Below, piece by piece: positions 1 to 7,892 of a DNA stretch of 33,493 bases. The notes under the pieces are model-generated. The model was not told the origin of the DNA. It made no database searches and was given only the letters and a program-made list of their open reading frames with translations. Numbering within the stretch: position 1 is the stretch's first letter; the number at the start of each line of letters is the position of its first letter. Both the position numbers and the translations under genes were made by a program. The stretch spans positions 1-33,493 of the forward strand of contig JAGVQG010000068.1 of the NCBI GenBank assembly GCA_020051845.1, read 5' to 3'. The stretch comes from an archaeon. Its GTDB lineage: Archaea; Nanobdellota; Nanobdellia; Woesearchaeales; ARS49.

Positions 1-2
1 AC

Positions 3-2384
3 AACTTCACAATCGACGCCACAGACGCCCTCAACGCAGTGAACACGGTCTTCTTCACCATAAACAACACGATCTATCCCACAACGAAATACGGCAACAA
101 ATACACCGTCATCACACCATCACTCGCGGCAGGCACATACTCCTACAACTGGACCTCCAACGACACACTCGGCAACACCAACACCACAACAACCTTCACC
201 TATGTCATCCAACAGGCGACTCCTTCAATAAGCCTGACAATAAGTCCAAGCACGACAATAACCTACGGAACGCCAGCGACGATCAACTGCACGCAGATAA
301 CGGGCGATTCTGACGCGACATTGAGGATATTCAAGAACGGCACACAAATCAACAGCGGCTCGGGCTCAATAGCCAACGTGACCCAAGACGCCGTAGGCAG
401 CTACAACTACACCTGCGCCTATGTCACAAGCCAGAACTTCACCGCACTCACACAGGAAGTCGATCTCACTATCAACAAAGCCACAGGACTCATCAACCTC
501 ACGCTGAACAGCCAAGAGAACGACATCACTGTACTACCAAACAGCATTGTGAACCTAACGACCCTCCTGACGCAAGGACAAGGCACCATCTTCCTATACA
601 GGAACGGCGTCCAGATCAACACAGGCAACAGTCCATTGAGCAACCTATCACAATTCACAGGAATCGACGTATTCAACATAACAGCAATCTACCACGGCAA
701 CCAGAACTACACGCCAAGCAGCGCGACGCACTTCGTCACCACACAAGACACGACGCCACCATCGATAATACTCATATTCCCTGCCGACCAGACTAACGCG
801 ACGACGAACGCCTACAACTTCACCTGGAGAGTCACAGACAATGCCGCGCTCAACACAAGCTGCATCTTGAGACTCGACACCACAACATACCCTGCAGTAC
901 AAGCACTCAACAACACACCAGCGAACGGATCAATCACGGCAATCGCTGACGGCAACCATGCATGGAACGTCACCTGTAACGACGACATGCCCAACTCTGC
1001 ATCCAGCACTACCTGGACATTCAAGGTCGACACCACAGCACCAGTGGTGTCCGGCGCAACGAACACACCAGCAAGCCCGACATCATACATGCCGTCGATC
1101 ACCTTCGCGATCGATGCCGTGGATGCTCTCAATAGCGTCGCTTCAGTGACATTTGTCATAAACGGAACCACTGTCGTTGCCACGAAGTCAGGCAACACAT
1201 TCTCTGTCTCAAGGACTCTGACACCTGGTGTCTACAGCTACAACTGGACAGCGGTAGATAGCCTAGGCAACAGCGGAACCACGGCGACCTCGACGTACAC
1301 TGTCCTTGCCGCGACTCCATCACTCACCATAACAATTACTCCATCAAGCACGGTGCAATACAACACAGCGACGACGAAAACCTGCACTGCTACTGGTGAT
1401 GCTGGAGTCTTGCTGCAATTACTGAAGAACGGGACGCTGGTCAACTCTGGCACGAGTCCGCTGGCATACTCAACCACCGAAGCCGTCGGAAGCTACAATT
1501 TCACATGCGTCTATCCAGGATCGCAGAACTATACAGCCCGAACCACTGACACGGTATTGACCGTCAACAAGGCGACTGGAACGATCCGCCTTACGCTCAA
1601 CAACATCGATGGCAGCATATCCGTCACTCCGGGAACCACTGTCACCAGCACAGCTAACTTGACGGTCGGCGTTGGCAATGTCGAGCTCTACATCGATGGA
1701 GTGCTTGTGGCCAACGGAACCTCGCCCGTCTCCAATATCTCCATGCCCGTCGAAGGCGCACACACCGTGAATGCTTACTACGCAGGCAATGAGAACTACA
1801 CGAGCAGCAATGTGAGTCACATCATAGGCGTCGCGACAGCCGTCCTGCCCGCAACAATCATACCCGCCATAGGCACACCGCGTTATGACGAACCTTTGAA
1901 ATCGGCACCGATCATACCTGCCAGAAGTGATGAGAACTTGACTCCTGTCAGAGCACCCATCACACCACCCACTCCAGCACCGCAACAACCCACTCCTGAA
2001 GCGCCTGCCGCAGAGCAGCCAAAAGTTGTGACCATCGAAAAACCGGCAATCTGCCCTGTCTTCGATCCTGGACAGAAGATATTGCTGATAATGACTGCGT
2101 TGATGTTCATAGGTCCGCTTGTCAGGATCAGACGCGGATTCGACCCAGGCAGCAAATTCACGAAGACAATACTCGCACTTGTTGGCGCCAACACCGCCTT
2201 CGTTCTCAGCGGCTGCGTCGTGTGCGGCGGAAGCCCGTGGATAGCATTACTGGCCGTTGCAGTGTCTGGAATGGTGCTGATAATGCTCTGGATCAAGCCA
2301 AGACATCCAAGAAAACCCCGGACAGAACCGATTCCTCACATACACGTGCCGAAACACCCGGTTCATCATCACAAAAAGTCTTAG
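3..2384 (+). CDS. Ig-like-repeat surface protein, C-terminal membrane anchor (5' partial)
   Basis: The frame is open to the window edge and the first residues (FTIDATDALNAV) match an internal repeat (FAIDAVDALNSV, near base 1107), so the gene begins upstream; the GTG at 39 is not the start. The protein is a chain of beta-rich Ig-like domains with recurring motifs such as SYNWT, GSYNYTC and NQNYT, and very many N-x-T/S sequons that suggest N-glycosylation. A block starting near base 132 recurs near base 1227, a period of about 365 codons, so it grew by internal duplication. After the repeats come a Pro/Ala-rich stalk (about bases 1930-2020), two or three hydrophobic segments (about 2070-2300) and a basic His-rich tail ending HHHKKS. 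This fits a cell-surface protein anchored at its C-terminus. Function is not identifiable; adhesion or envelope structure is inference. Confidence 0.8.
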   Translation, partial: NFTIDATDALNAVNTVFFTINNTIYPTTKYGNKYTVITPSLAAGTYSYNWTSNDTLGNTNTTTTFTYVIQQATPSISLTISPSTTITYGTPATINCTQITGDSDATLRIFKNGTQINSGSGSIANVTQDAVGSYNYTCAYVTSQNFTALTQEVDLTINKATGLINLTLNSQENDITVLPNSIVNLTTLLTQGQGTIFLYRNGVQINTGNSPLSNLSQFTGIDVFNITAIYHGNQNYTPSSATHFVTTQDTTPPSIILIFPADQTNATTNAYNFTWRVTDNAALNTSCILRLDTTTYPAVQALNNTPANGSITAIADGNHAWNVTCNDDMPNSASSTTWTFKVDTTAPVVSGATNTPASPTSYMPSITFAIDAVDALNSVASVTFVINGTTVVATKSGNTFSVSRTLTPGVYSYNWTAVDSLGNSGTTATSTYTVLAATPSLTITITPSSTVQYNTATTKTCTATGDAGVLLQLLKNGTLVNSGTSPLAYSTTEAVGSYNFTCVYPGSQNYTARTTDTVLTVNKATGTIRLTLNNIDGSISVTPGTTVTSTANLTVGVGNVELYIDGVLVANGTSPVSNISMPVEGAHTVNAYYAGNENYTSSNVSHIIGVATAVLPATIIPAIGTPRYDEPLKSAPIIPARSDENLTPVRAPITPPTPAPQQPTPEAPAAEQPKVVTIEKPAICPVFDPGQKILLIMTALMFIGPLVRIRRGFDPGSKFTKTILALVGANTAFVLSGCVVCGGSPWIALLAVAVSGMVLIMLWIKPRHPRKPRTEPIPHIHVPKHPVHHHKKS

Positions 2385-2391
2385 AAGAACA

Positions 2392-4149
2392 TCAAGAATA
2401 ATACAATTTCCCTTCGTCTTTCTGTTCTCTGTCAGCGACGCTGCCTGGCTTGTTGACGCGTGGCCTGTGCGATTCTGGGTCGCGTCTGAATGTCACGTCT
2501 ATGCCTGTGAGGAAATGATTCATGCCGTCGGCGAGTATGAAAGGCCCTGTGGCAGTGCCTTTCCGTCCTGGTTCGCCCTCGAACACGAGCAGTCTGTCCG
2601 ACAGGTAGTCGAGGAACATCAAATCATGGTCCACCACAAGCACTGTCTTGTTGGTCTGATCGCAGAATTCGCGTATCGCCTTGCTCGCTACGAGGCGCTG
2701 CTCGACGTCAAGGAATGCGCTCGGTTCGTCGAGCAAGAATAGTTCGGCGTCTTCTGCCAACGCCTTGACTATCGCGACGCGCTGCAATTCCCCTCCAGAT
2801 AGGGTGTTGAGCGGTTTGAGCAGCAATGGATGGATGTCAAGCGGTTTCATGAGGCTTGTCTCGTGCTTCTTCGCATTCGGACCCAATACCGCCATGACAA
2901 GCTCGTCGCTTTCGCCGTCCAGATATTGTGGTTTGTACGACACCTTGAGTTTTTCGTCGCGCTCACCAGCGTCAGGTTTCAACACGTGGGCAAGGATCTT
3001 CGCGAAAGTCGTCTTTCCTATTCCGTTTTCTCCGAGTATTCCGACTACTTCTCCATAATTGAACGCCCCGCCTTCAGCGTTGAGCGTGAAATGACCCAAC
3101 GTGGTCTTGATCCCTTTCCACGAAGTCAATTGTACGATGCGCGCTTTCTTCTGCGGTGGCCTGACCATGAATTCTATCGCATGATCGCGGAAGCGCATGT
3201 TCTCGTCGCGCAACCACCCTTCGAGGTATGCGTTCATGCCTGTACGCGCTGCTTTGGGCTGGGAAACTATGCCATAGCAACCTTCTTTTCCGAACACTAT
3301 GTGTATGAGGTCGCACATCGCGTCGAGCACTATAAGATCGTGCTCGATGACCATCACCGCCCTTTTCTCGTTCGGGAATTCGCGGATGTATCGCGCCACT
3401 CGTAGACGTTGTTTGATATCAAGGAATGACGTCGGCTCGTCAATCAAGTACAAGTTGGCGTCCTTTAGTAGAGTGCCTGCGATCGTGACGCGCTGCAGCT
3501 CTCCTCCTGACAGGGTGCTGATGTCAGCGTCGAGTATGTTCTTCAGATCAAGGGCGACGACTATTTCATCAAACGCCTTGCGCTCGTCCGCTTTCTGCAA
3601 TAGCTCCCTTACCTTGCCTTTGGCCACTTTGGCAAGCTGGTCGACTTGCTGTGGTTTGTAGCTGACTTTTATCCTGCCGTCGCGTATGTCTTCAAAGAAT
3701 CGCTGTGACGCACTGCCTTTGAAGTACTGGAGCAGTTCATCATAGCTTTTCTCGGTGTCAGTGCCCAGGTTCGGCTTGAGCACGCCTGCGAAGATCTTGA
3801 TGGCTGTTGACTTTCCTATTCCGTTCCTTCCAATGATACCGACGACCTTGCCGAATACCGGCTGTGGCAAATTATACAAATGGAAACCATTGTGGCCATA
3901 CTGATGAATTGGCTTGGTCGTCAACTCATTTGGCAGGTTTGCGATGTATATCGCGTCGAACGGGCATTTATTGGGGCATATGCCGCAGCCCACGCAAAGC
4001 CCCTCATCTATGTCGGCCTTCTTCGTGATAGGATCCGGCTTGATGCAATCCCTGCCTTCCTTGTTTACAGGGCATAGCCTGGCGCAGAGATAATGGCCAC
4101 AGGCCATTGGATTGCAGCGTTCCTTCCTGACTATTGCTATGCGTGGCAT
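2392..4149 (-). CDS. abce1: ABCE1/Rli1 ribosome-recycling ATPase
   Basis: ABCE1 splits post-termination ribosomes into subunits together with aRF1 or Pelota and is universal in archaea and eukaryotes. At 585 residues it has the family's usual length. The N-terminus carries two 4Fe-4S cysteine sets (C12, C17, C22, C26 and C52, C55, C58, C62). Two ABC domains follow, each with a Walker A (GRNGIGKST at 107-115; GENGIGKTT in the second half) and an LSGGELQRV signature, and with DEPTSFLD and DEPSAFLD Walker B regions. The start is supported by a TATA box about 26 bases upstream, which implies a leaderless mRNA. It is convergent with the surface protein gene, with a 7-base gap. Nothing in the motifs looks degraded. 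Confidence 0.97.
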   Translation of the reverse strand: MPRIAIVRKERCNPMACGHYLCARLCPVNKEGRDCIKPDPITKKADIDEGLCVGCGICPNKCPFDAIYIANLPNELTTKPIHQYGHNGFHLYNLPQPVFGKVVGIIGRNGIGKSTAIKIFAGVLKPNLGTDTEKSYDELLQYFKGSASQRFFEDIRDGRIKVSYKPQQVDQLAKVAKGKVRELLQKADERKAFDEIVVALDLKNILDADISTLSGGELQRVTIAGTLLKDANLYLIDEPTSFLDIKQRLRVARYIREFPNEKRAVMVIEHDLIVLDAMCDLIHIVFGKEGCYGIVSQPKAARTGMNAYLEGWLRDENMRFRDHAIEFMVRPPQKKARIVQLTSWKGIKTTLGHFTLNAEGGAFNYGEVVGILGENGIGKTTFAKILAHVLKPDAGERDEKLKVSYKPQYLDGESDELVMAVLGPNAKKHETSLMKPLDIHPLLLKPLNTLSGGELQRVAIVKALAEDAELFLLDEPSAFLDVEQRLVASKAIREFCDQTNKTVLVVDHDLMFLDYLSDRLLVFEGEPGRKGTATGPFILADGMNHFLTGIDVTFRRDPESHRPRVNKPGSVADREQKDEGKLYYS

Positions 4150-4171
4150 ACTCTCAATCCCTCTCGGGCGG

Positions 4172-4179
4172 TATAAAAA
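4172..4179 (-). promoter_or_regulatory. TATA box for ABCE1
   Basis: On the minus strand this reads TTTTTATA. Its centre lies about 26 bases upstream of the ATG at 4149, so the predicted transcription start falls on the start codon. Confidence 0.65.
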
Positions 4180-4186
4180 CGTTTGG

Positions 4187-4795
4187 TCAACGGACTAGCT
4201 TGGTTTCATCATCCCACAAGAACAATGCCTGGCCATCTGACAGCTCCACGATAGGATACAATACCTTCTTGCGGAAACAGTCGACTTCTTCACGAAGATC
4301 TGGCCGATAATGCGGGAACACCGCGATGTCACAGAAACCAATGCCTTTCATATTTTTCAGGTGTACGTCGTTCGGATCGCCTTCAGAACCCCAGCCAGCG
4401 ATGGTGATATCCGGCCCTGCGATGATGCTGCCTGCGCTCACACCGACGTAGATTCCGTTGCGTTCGACGAATCTCCTGATCGCTTTATCGAATCCTGTCT
4501 TGCGCATGCAATCGCGTATCAAGAACGTGTTTCCACCGCAGGAATAGACCACGTCATGCTTGTCGAACGCAGACGATTTAAATCGTTTCTCAAGCGTGAA
4601 AACCTCGATGTTGCCTCGCTTGAACCCAAGCCCGACAAGCTCTTTCTCCACTTCGCCCACGAACAACCATGCGCTGCTACCTGGTGTCGCACTCGTTACG
4701 ATGGCTGCTTTCTTGTTCTTCAAAGAACCGACCATCTTCTTGAGATTGGAGGTGACCTTTCCCTGGATTCCGCTTGAAGTAAGCACGAGTCGCAT
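4187..4795 (-). CDS. Peptidase S51 family protein (PepE/cyanophycinase-like)
   Basis: Family S51 comprises serine peptidases of the class-I glutamine amidotransferase fold, including aspartyl dipeptidase PepE. The 202-residue protein has the nucleophile elbow GVSAGS with Ser120, a downstream FPHYR with candidate catalytic His162, and the family's SCGGNT strand near residues 85-90. It has no signal peptide and should be cytoplasmic; the substrate (Asp-X dipeptides or another small peptide) cannot be read from the sequence. The ATG at 4795 lies about 25 bases from the centre of a TATA box that also serves the divergent zinc-ribbon gene, implying a leaderless mRNA. Confidence 0.85.
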   Translation of the reverse strand: MRLVLTSSGIQGKVTSNLKKMVGSLKNKKAAIVTSATPGSSAWLFVGEVEKELVGLGFKRGNIEVFTLEKRFKSSAFDKHDVVYSCGGNTFLIRDCMRKTGFDKAIRRFVERNGIYVGVSAGSIIAGPDITIAGWGSEGDPNDVHLKNMKGIGFCDIAVFPHYRPDLREEVDCFRKKVLYPIVELSDGQALFLWDDETKLVR

Positions 4796-4815
4796 GACCT
4801 TTCATTAGCGAGAAT

Positions 4816-4824
4816 CTTTAAATA
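4816..4824. promoter_or_regulatory. Shared bidirectional TATA box
   Basis: CTTTAAATA contains the palindrome TTTAAA and reads as a TATA box on both strands. Its centre is about 27 bases from the ATG at 4847 (+) and about 25 bases from the ATG at 4795 (-), so one element can set leaderless starts of two divergent genes. Confidence 0.6.
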
Positions 4825-4846
4825 CCCTTCCCTGTGCCAAAGCAAC

Positions 4847-4999
4847 ATGAACTGCGAGCTTTGCAAGCAACCCGTCCAGGAGACCTTCCTGAAGAAGGTG
4901 ATCGGGACGTATGTCAAAGACGGCAAGGGAAAGATGCATCTTGTCTGCCATGCTTGCCAGAAGCGCCTTGGCGACAAGCTCAAGGACGAGTTCAAGTGA
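4847..4999 (+). CDS. Small zinc-ribbon protein (50 aa)
   Basis: This short frame encodes 50 residues with two CxxC knuckles: CELC at residues 3-6 and CHAC at 34-37. The spacing of about 30 residues is that of a single treble-clef or zinc-ribbon fold, followed by a Lys-rich helix. The ATG sits about 27 bases downstream of a TATA box, which supports transcription with a leaderless start. tRNA-Thr begins 32 bases after the stop codon without an obvious promoter of its own, so the two may be co-transcribed. I do not recognise a family; nucleic-acid or protein binding is inference from the fold. Confidence 0.75.
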   Translation: MNCELCKQPVQETFLKKVIGTYVKDGKGKMHLVCHACQKRLGDKLKDEFK

Positions 5000-5031
5000 A
5001 AGTGAATTTCGATCAAGATAATGATCATACC

Positions 5032-5103
5032 GCCCTCGTAGCTCAGCGGTAGAGCGTCTGCTTCGTAAGCAGAAGGTCAAGGGTTCAAATCCCTTCGAGG
5101 GCT
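5032..5103 (+). tRNA. tRNA-Thr (anticodon CGU)
   Basis: A complete cloverleaf: acceptor GCCCTCG pairs with CGAGGGC, the D arm is GCTC/GAGC, the anticodon stem TCTGC/GCAGA encloses loop TTCGTAA (anticodon CGU, reading ACG), and the T arm is AAGGG-TTCAAAT-CCCTT. The discriminator is U, as expected for archaeal tRNA-Thr. No CCA is encoded and no intron is seen. Copies of its 3' end follow downstream. Confidence 0.95.
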
Positions 5104-5294
5104 GAGCGTAGCGAAGACCTTGAAGGGAACCGAACCACGTTCGGGCTTCCCTTCGAGGGCTGCTAGCGACCAGCTAGAAGACCTCGAACGGGAACTTAAT
5201 CGTAGTTAAGGCTTCCCATCGAGGGCTTGCCGAGGGCAAGACCTCGATGGTCCACGAAGCGAACGTAGTGAGCTTCGTCGTACCTTCGAGGGCT
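5104..5294 (+). repeat. Array of three tRNA-3'-end-like hairpin units
   Basis: Three units (5104-5161, 5162-5227, 5228-5294; 58, 66 and 67 bases) each end in TCGAGGGCT, the last bases of the preceding tRNA-Thr, and each contains AAGACCTYGA before a long inverted repeat. The arms differ between units but stay complementary: CCGAAC/GTTCGG in unit 1, CTTAA/TTAAG in unit 2, ACGAAGC/GCTTCGT in unit 3. Units 2 and 3 begin with a small hairpin (CTAGC/GCTAG and CTTGCC/GGCAAG) where the tRNA has its anticodon arm. The array fills the gap between tRNA-Thr and the HNH gene. It could be a processed RNA, a terminator-like structure or decayed partial tRNA duplications. Confidence 0.7.
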
Positions 5295-5298
5295 TCTT

Positions 5299-5649
5299 CT
5301 ACTCTATCTGTTTTATCGCCTTGTTCTCGAGTTTCGTTTTCGACTTGTGACATTCCTTGCAGAGTGTGCGCAGGTTGTTCTTGTCGAATGGGTCTGCTCC
5401 CATCTGCAGAGGTATCATATGATCCACCTGCAGTGCCCTTCGACCTCGACATATTGAACATCGATACCCATCGCGCCGTAGCACATCTTCACGGACAATA
5501 GACCATACATGATTCCTCATGAACTCTTGTCTACAGCGTGTTGAACAATAATGACGATATCTAGGAGGTATCAGTGCCTGGCAGTTGCGGCAATGTTTCC
5601 CTTCTGCGGTCTTTTCTGTTGGATATGAACTCAAAGGCGGATATCGCAT
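5299..5649 (-). CDS. HNH endonuclease with N-terminal zinc finger
   Basis: The protein has 116 residues. The N-terminal part has Cys20-x2-Cys23 and Cys35-x3-Cys39, a likely zinc finger. The C-terminal part is an HNH nuclease: CSIC at 64-67, the metal-ligand VDH at 75-77, a central Asn near 92, and CKECH at 97-101. HNH domains cut DNA using a beta-beta-alpha metal site; free-standing small ones occur in homing elements, defence and phage-derived loci. It is convergent with tRNA-Thr and the hairpin array, its stop codon lying 5 bases from the last unit. No strong TATA box is seen 26 bases upstream of the start. The target is unknown. Confidence 0.85.
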   Translation of the reverse strand: MRYPPLSSYPTEKTAEGKHCRNCQALIPPRYRHYCSTRCRQEFMRNHVWSIVREDVLRRDGYRCSICRGRRALQVDHMIPLQMGADPFDKNNLRTLCKECHKSKTKLENKAIKQIE

Positions 5650-5751
5650 CGCATAATCACAGCAAGGCGACTATTTGTGCTTTTGCATAACAGTAATCAC
5701 ACTCTTTTCTTGACTAATCTGATCTTTCCTCACACGCAACGTTCTAAACCA

Positions 5752-5758
5752 TTATATA
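5752..5758 (+). promoter_or_regulatory. TATA box for ABC module A
   Basis: TTATATA lies about 28 bases upstream of the ATG at 5783, giving a leaderless or near-leaderless first gene of the module A operon. Confidence 0.65.
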
Positions 5759-5782
5759 CCCAATTTGGCAGTATTTGGATAA

Positions 5783-6529
5783 ATGGCTTCCACAACAAAA
5801 GAGGAGGAAGTCCTGATTGAATTGCAGGACGTCTGGAAAATATACCAATTGGGAGAAGTCGAAGTCCCTGCCTTGCGCGGTGTGAGCTTGCAGATAAAGA
5901 AGGGTGAATTCCTTGCTGTTGTCGGCGCTTCAGGCAGCGGCAAGTCCACGATGGTGAACCTCATTGGTTGTCTTGACACTCCGACAAAGGGCACATTATA
6001 CCTGAAATCGCAGGACGTTACCCACATGTCAGAGTCTGACCTGTCTTCCCTTAGGGGCAAGACCGTCGGCTTTGTCTTCCAGCAATACAATCTCATTCCT
6101 ACTCTCACAGCATACCAGAACATATTGCTTCCTTTGGAATTGCAAGAATTCGATGATGAAGAAGCCCATAAACGAGCGGAAGAACTGCTTAAACTGGTGG
6201 GTCTTGGAGACAAGATGGGAAACCTTCCCACCCAGCTATCAGGGGGGCAGCAGCAGCGTGTCTCCATAGCGCGCGCTCTGGCCGCGAATCCTGAGATCAT
6301 ACTCGCTGACGAACCGACAGGCGCTCTCGACAGCGTGACTGGAAAGGAAGTCATAGATATGCTTCACCGTCTTTGGAAAAACGAGGGAAAGACGATTATT
6401 ATGATCACCCACGACCATCATCTTGCTCAATACGCGCACACTCGTGTCGAGCTTAAGGATGGGCAGATAATGACTGTCCAGAAGACAGTGCACGAGAAGG
6501 AAATGAAGTTATATCATAGAGGTGACTGA
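5783..6529 (+). CDS. ABC transporter ATPase, MacB/LolD-like (module A)
   Basis: Nucleotide-binding subunit of a type VII (MacB/LolCDE-like) ABC system. Its 248 residues contain Walker [10 protein letters not shown] at 48-56, the Q-loop FVFQQYNL, the signature [14 protein letters not shown], Walker [12 protein letters not shown] and the switch-His motif MITHDHH. The family powers mechanotransmission or export by FtsX-like permeases rather than import. The next gene starts 2 bases after the stop codon, so it is co-translated with the exported CARDB-like protein and the permease. It is a paralogue of the ATPase at 15718-16416. The substrate cannot be inferred. Confidence 0.93.
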   Translation: MASTTKEEEVLIELQDVWKIYQLGEVEVPALRGVSLQIKKGEFLAVVGASGSGKSTMVNLIGCLDTPTKGTLYLKSQDVTHMSESDLSSLRGKTVGFVFQQYNLIPTLTAYQNILLPLELQEFDDEEAHKRAEELLKLVGLGDKMGNLPTQLSGGQQQRVSIARALAANPEIILADEPTGALDSVTGKEVIDMLHRLWKNEGKTIIMITHDHHLAQYAHTRVELKDGQIMTVQKTVHEKEMKLYHRGD

Positions 6530-6531
6530 GA

Positions 6532-7884
6532 ATGACATTCAACCGGATGATGATCCTGCTTATCATGATATCACTGATAGGCACTGTCGTGCAGGCAGGA
6601 GAACAGACAACCATCAACAATCTGCCTATGATCATACTTGGTCTTCATAACCTCTACCCTAATCCAGCCATAGCTGGCGAGACCGTCGAATTGAGGTTGA
6701 ACATCGAGAACCTGGGCGATGTCGCCCAGGATGTGGTATTACGGGTCCAGCCACAATATCCTTTCCAGTCATTGTCCGGTTACGACCTCGTGAGCGATGT
6801 CGGGACCATGGATGCGCACCAGGGTGGAGACATCGCGAAGATAGCCAAATTCAACCTGAAAATCGACAAGGACGCGTCTGCAGGCACTTACTTATTGAAG
6901 GTTTTGGAGTACCAGAAGGGTTACGAGGACCAGGGCATCACATATACTATCCCCGTCGATATCAAAGCAAGGGAAAGCGCCGAGATCATCTCGATCGACA
7001 AGACTGAGTTGATCCCTGGCCAGGAAAGCGACATGAAGTTCACGATAAACAATGTCGGCAACGCGCCTCTGAGGGATCTTACCTTCAGCTGGTCGAACTC
7101 CGATAAAGTCGTTCTTCCGGTTGGCGGAGACAACACCAAATACATTCGCTATCTCGACCAGGGCAAGAGCGTTGACCTGCAATACAAGGTCATCGCTGAC
7201 CCTAGCGCAAACCCCGGTCTTTATTCTTTGAGTCTCAACCTCAAGTATCTTGACACCATCAATGGCACTGAGAAGACCGTTACCACCACAGCAGGCGTCT
7301 ATGTGGGTGGTGGGACTGATTTCGACGTGGCGTTCGCACAGTCATCGAACAGCCAGACCTCATTCACTGTGGCCAATATCGGCAGCAACACTGCATACTC
7401 CGTGTCCGTCGTCGTCCCCCAGCAACCAGGCTGGCAACTGACAGGACCTGATACTGTGATCCTAGGCAATCTTAACAAAGGAGACTACACCGTGGCAAGC
7501 TATGCCTTGCAGGCTCCTGGTTCATCGAGCAATGCCTCGACCGCACGCACAGGCAGACGTACGACCCCAGGGACCGCGACCGACACAGCCGCAACAGCGC
7601 CTTCCCCGCGGATGTTCAACAATACCGCCGCTAACACCATCAAGATCCAAGTGGCGTACACTGACACAAAGGGCTCACGGCAGATAGTTGAGAAGACCGT
7701 CAAACTTTCATCACAGGATGTGGCTTCAGGGCAGACATCAAAGCTGACTACTGCCACCCAGACGAGTTTCTTCGGGACGTATCAATGGTACATCGTCGCG
7801 GCTGTGGTGCTTGTCCTGGCGTACATGGGCTTCAAGCGCTGGAAGAAAGCGAAGGCGGCTGCCACGGACAGGAAGAAGAAGTAG
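6532..7884 (+). CDS. Exported CARDB/COG1361-like protein, C-terminal anchor (module A)
   Basis: The 450-residue protein starts with a signal-like segment (ILLIMISLIGTVVQA) and continues with repeated beta domains of the CARDB/COG1361 S-layer-like type (for example AGETVELRLNIENLGD and NVGNAPLRDLTFSWS). A Thr/Ala-rich linker and one C-terminal transmembrane helix (about residues 416-433) followed by a Lys/Arg-rich tail complete it. It would sit outside the membrane with a short cytoplasmic tail. GAGGTGA at 6519-6525 is a good Shine-Dalgarno for the ATG at 6532. Its place between ATPase and permease suggests an extracytoplasmic partner of the transporter, perhaps in place of a MacA-like adaptor; that role is inference. 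Confidence 0.82.
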   Translation: MTFNRMMILLIMISLIGTVVQAGEQTTINNLPMIILGLHNLYPNPAIAGETVELRLNIENLGDVAQDVVLRVQPQYPFQSLSGYDLVSDVGTMDAHQGGDIAKIAKFNLKIDKDASAGTYLLKVLEYQKGYEDQGITYTIPVDIKARESAEIISIDKTELIPGQESDMKFTINNVGNAPLRDLTFSWSNSDKVVLPVGGDNTKYIRYLDQGKSVDLQYKVIADPSANPGLYSLSLNLKYLDTINGTEKTVTTTAGVYVGGGTDFDVAFAQSSNSQTSFTVANIGSNTAYSVSVVVPQQPGWQLTGPDTVILGNLNKGDYTVASYALQAPGSSSNASTARTGRRTTPGTATDTAATAPSPRMFNNTAANTIKIQVAYTDTKGSRQIVEKTVKLSSQDVASGQTSKLTTATQTSFFGTYQWYIVAAVVLVLAYMGFKRWKKAKAAATDRKKK

Positions 7885-7892
7885 TCTGAACG

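Noticed and set aside
2467-3405. Several plus-strand open frames antisense to ABCE1
   Set aside because: They are shadows of a well-conserved minus-strand gene; no promoter, Shine-Dalgarno or recognisable motif.
5104-5294. CRISPR array
   Set aside because: Units are themselves hairpins with diverged interiors; there are no identical short repeats with unique spacers and no cas genes.
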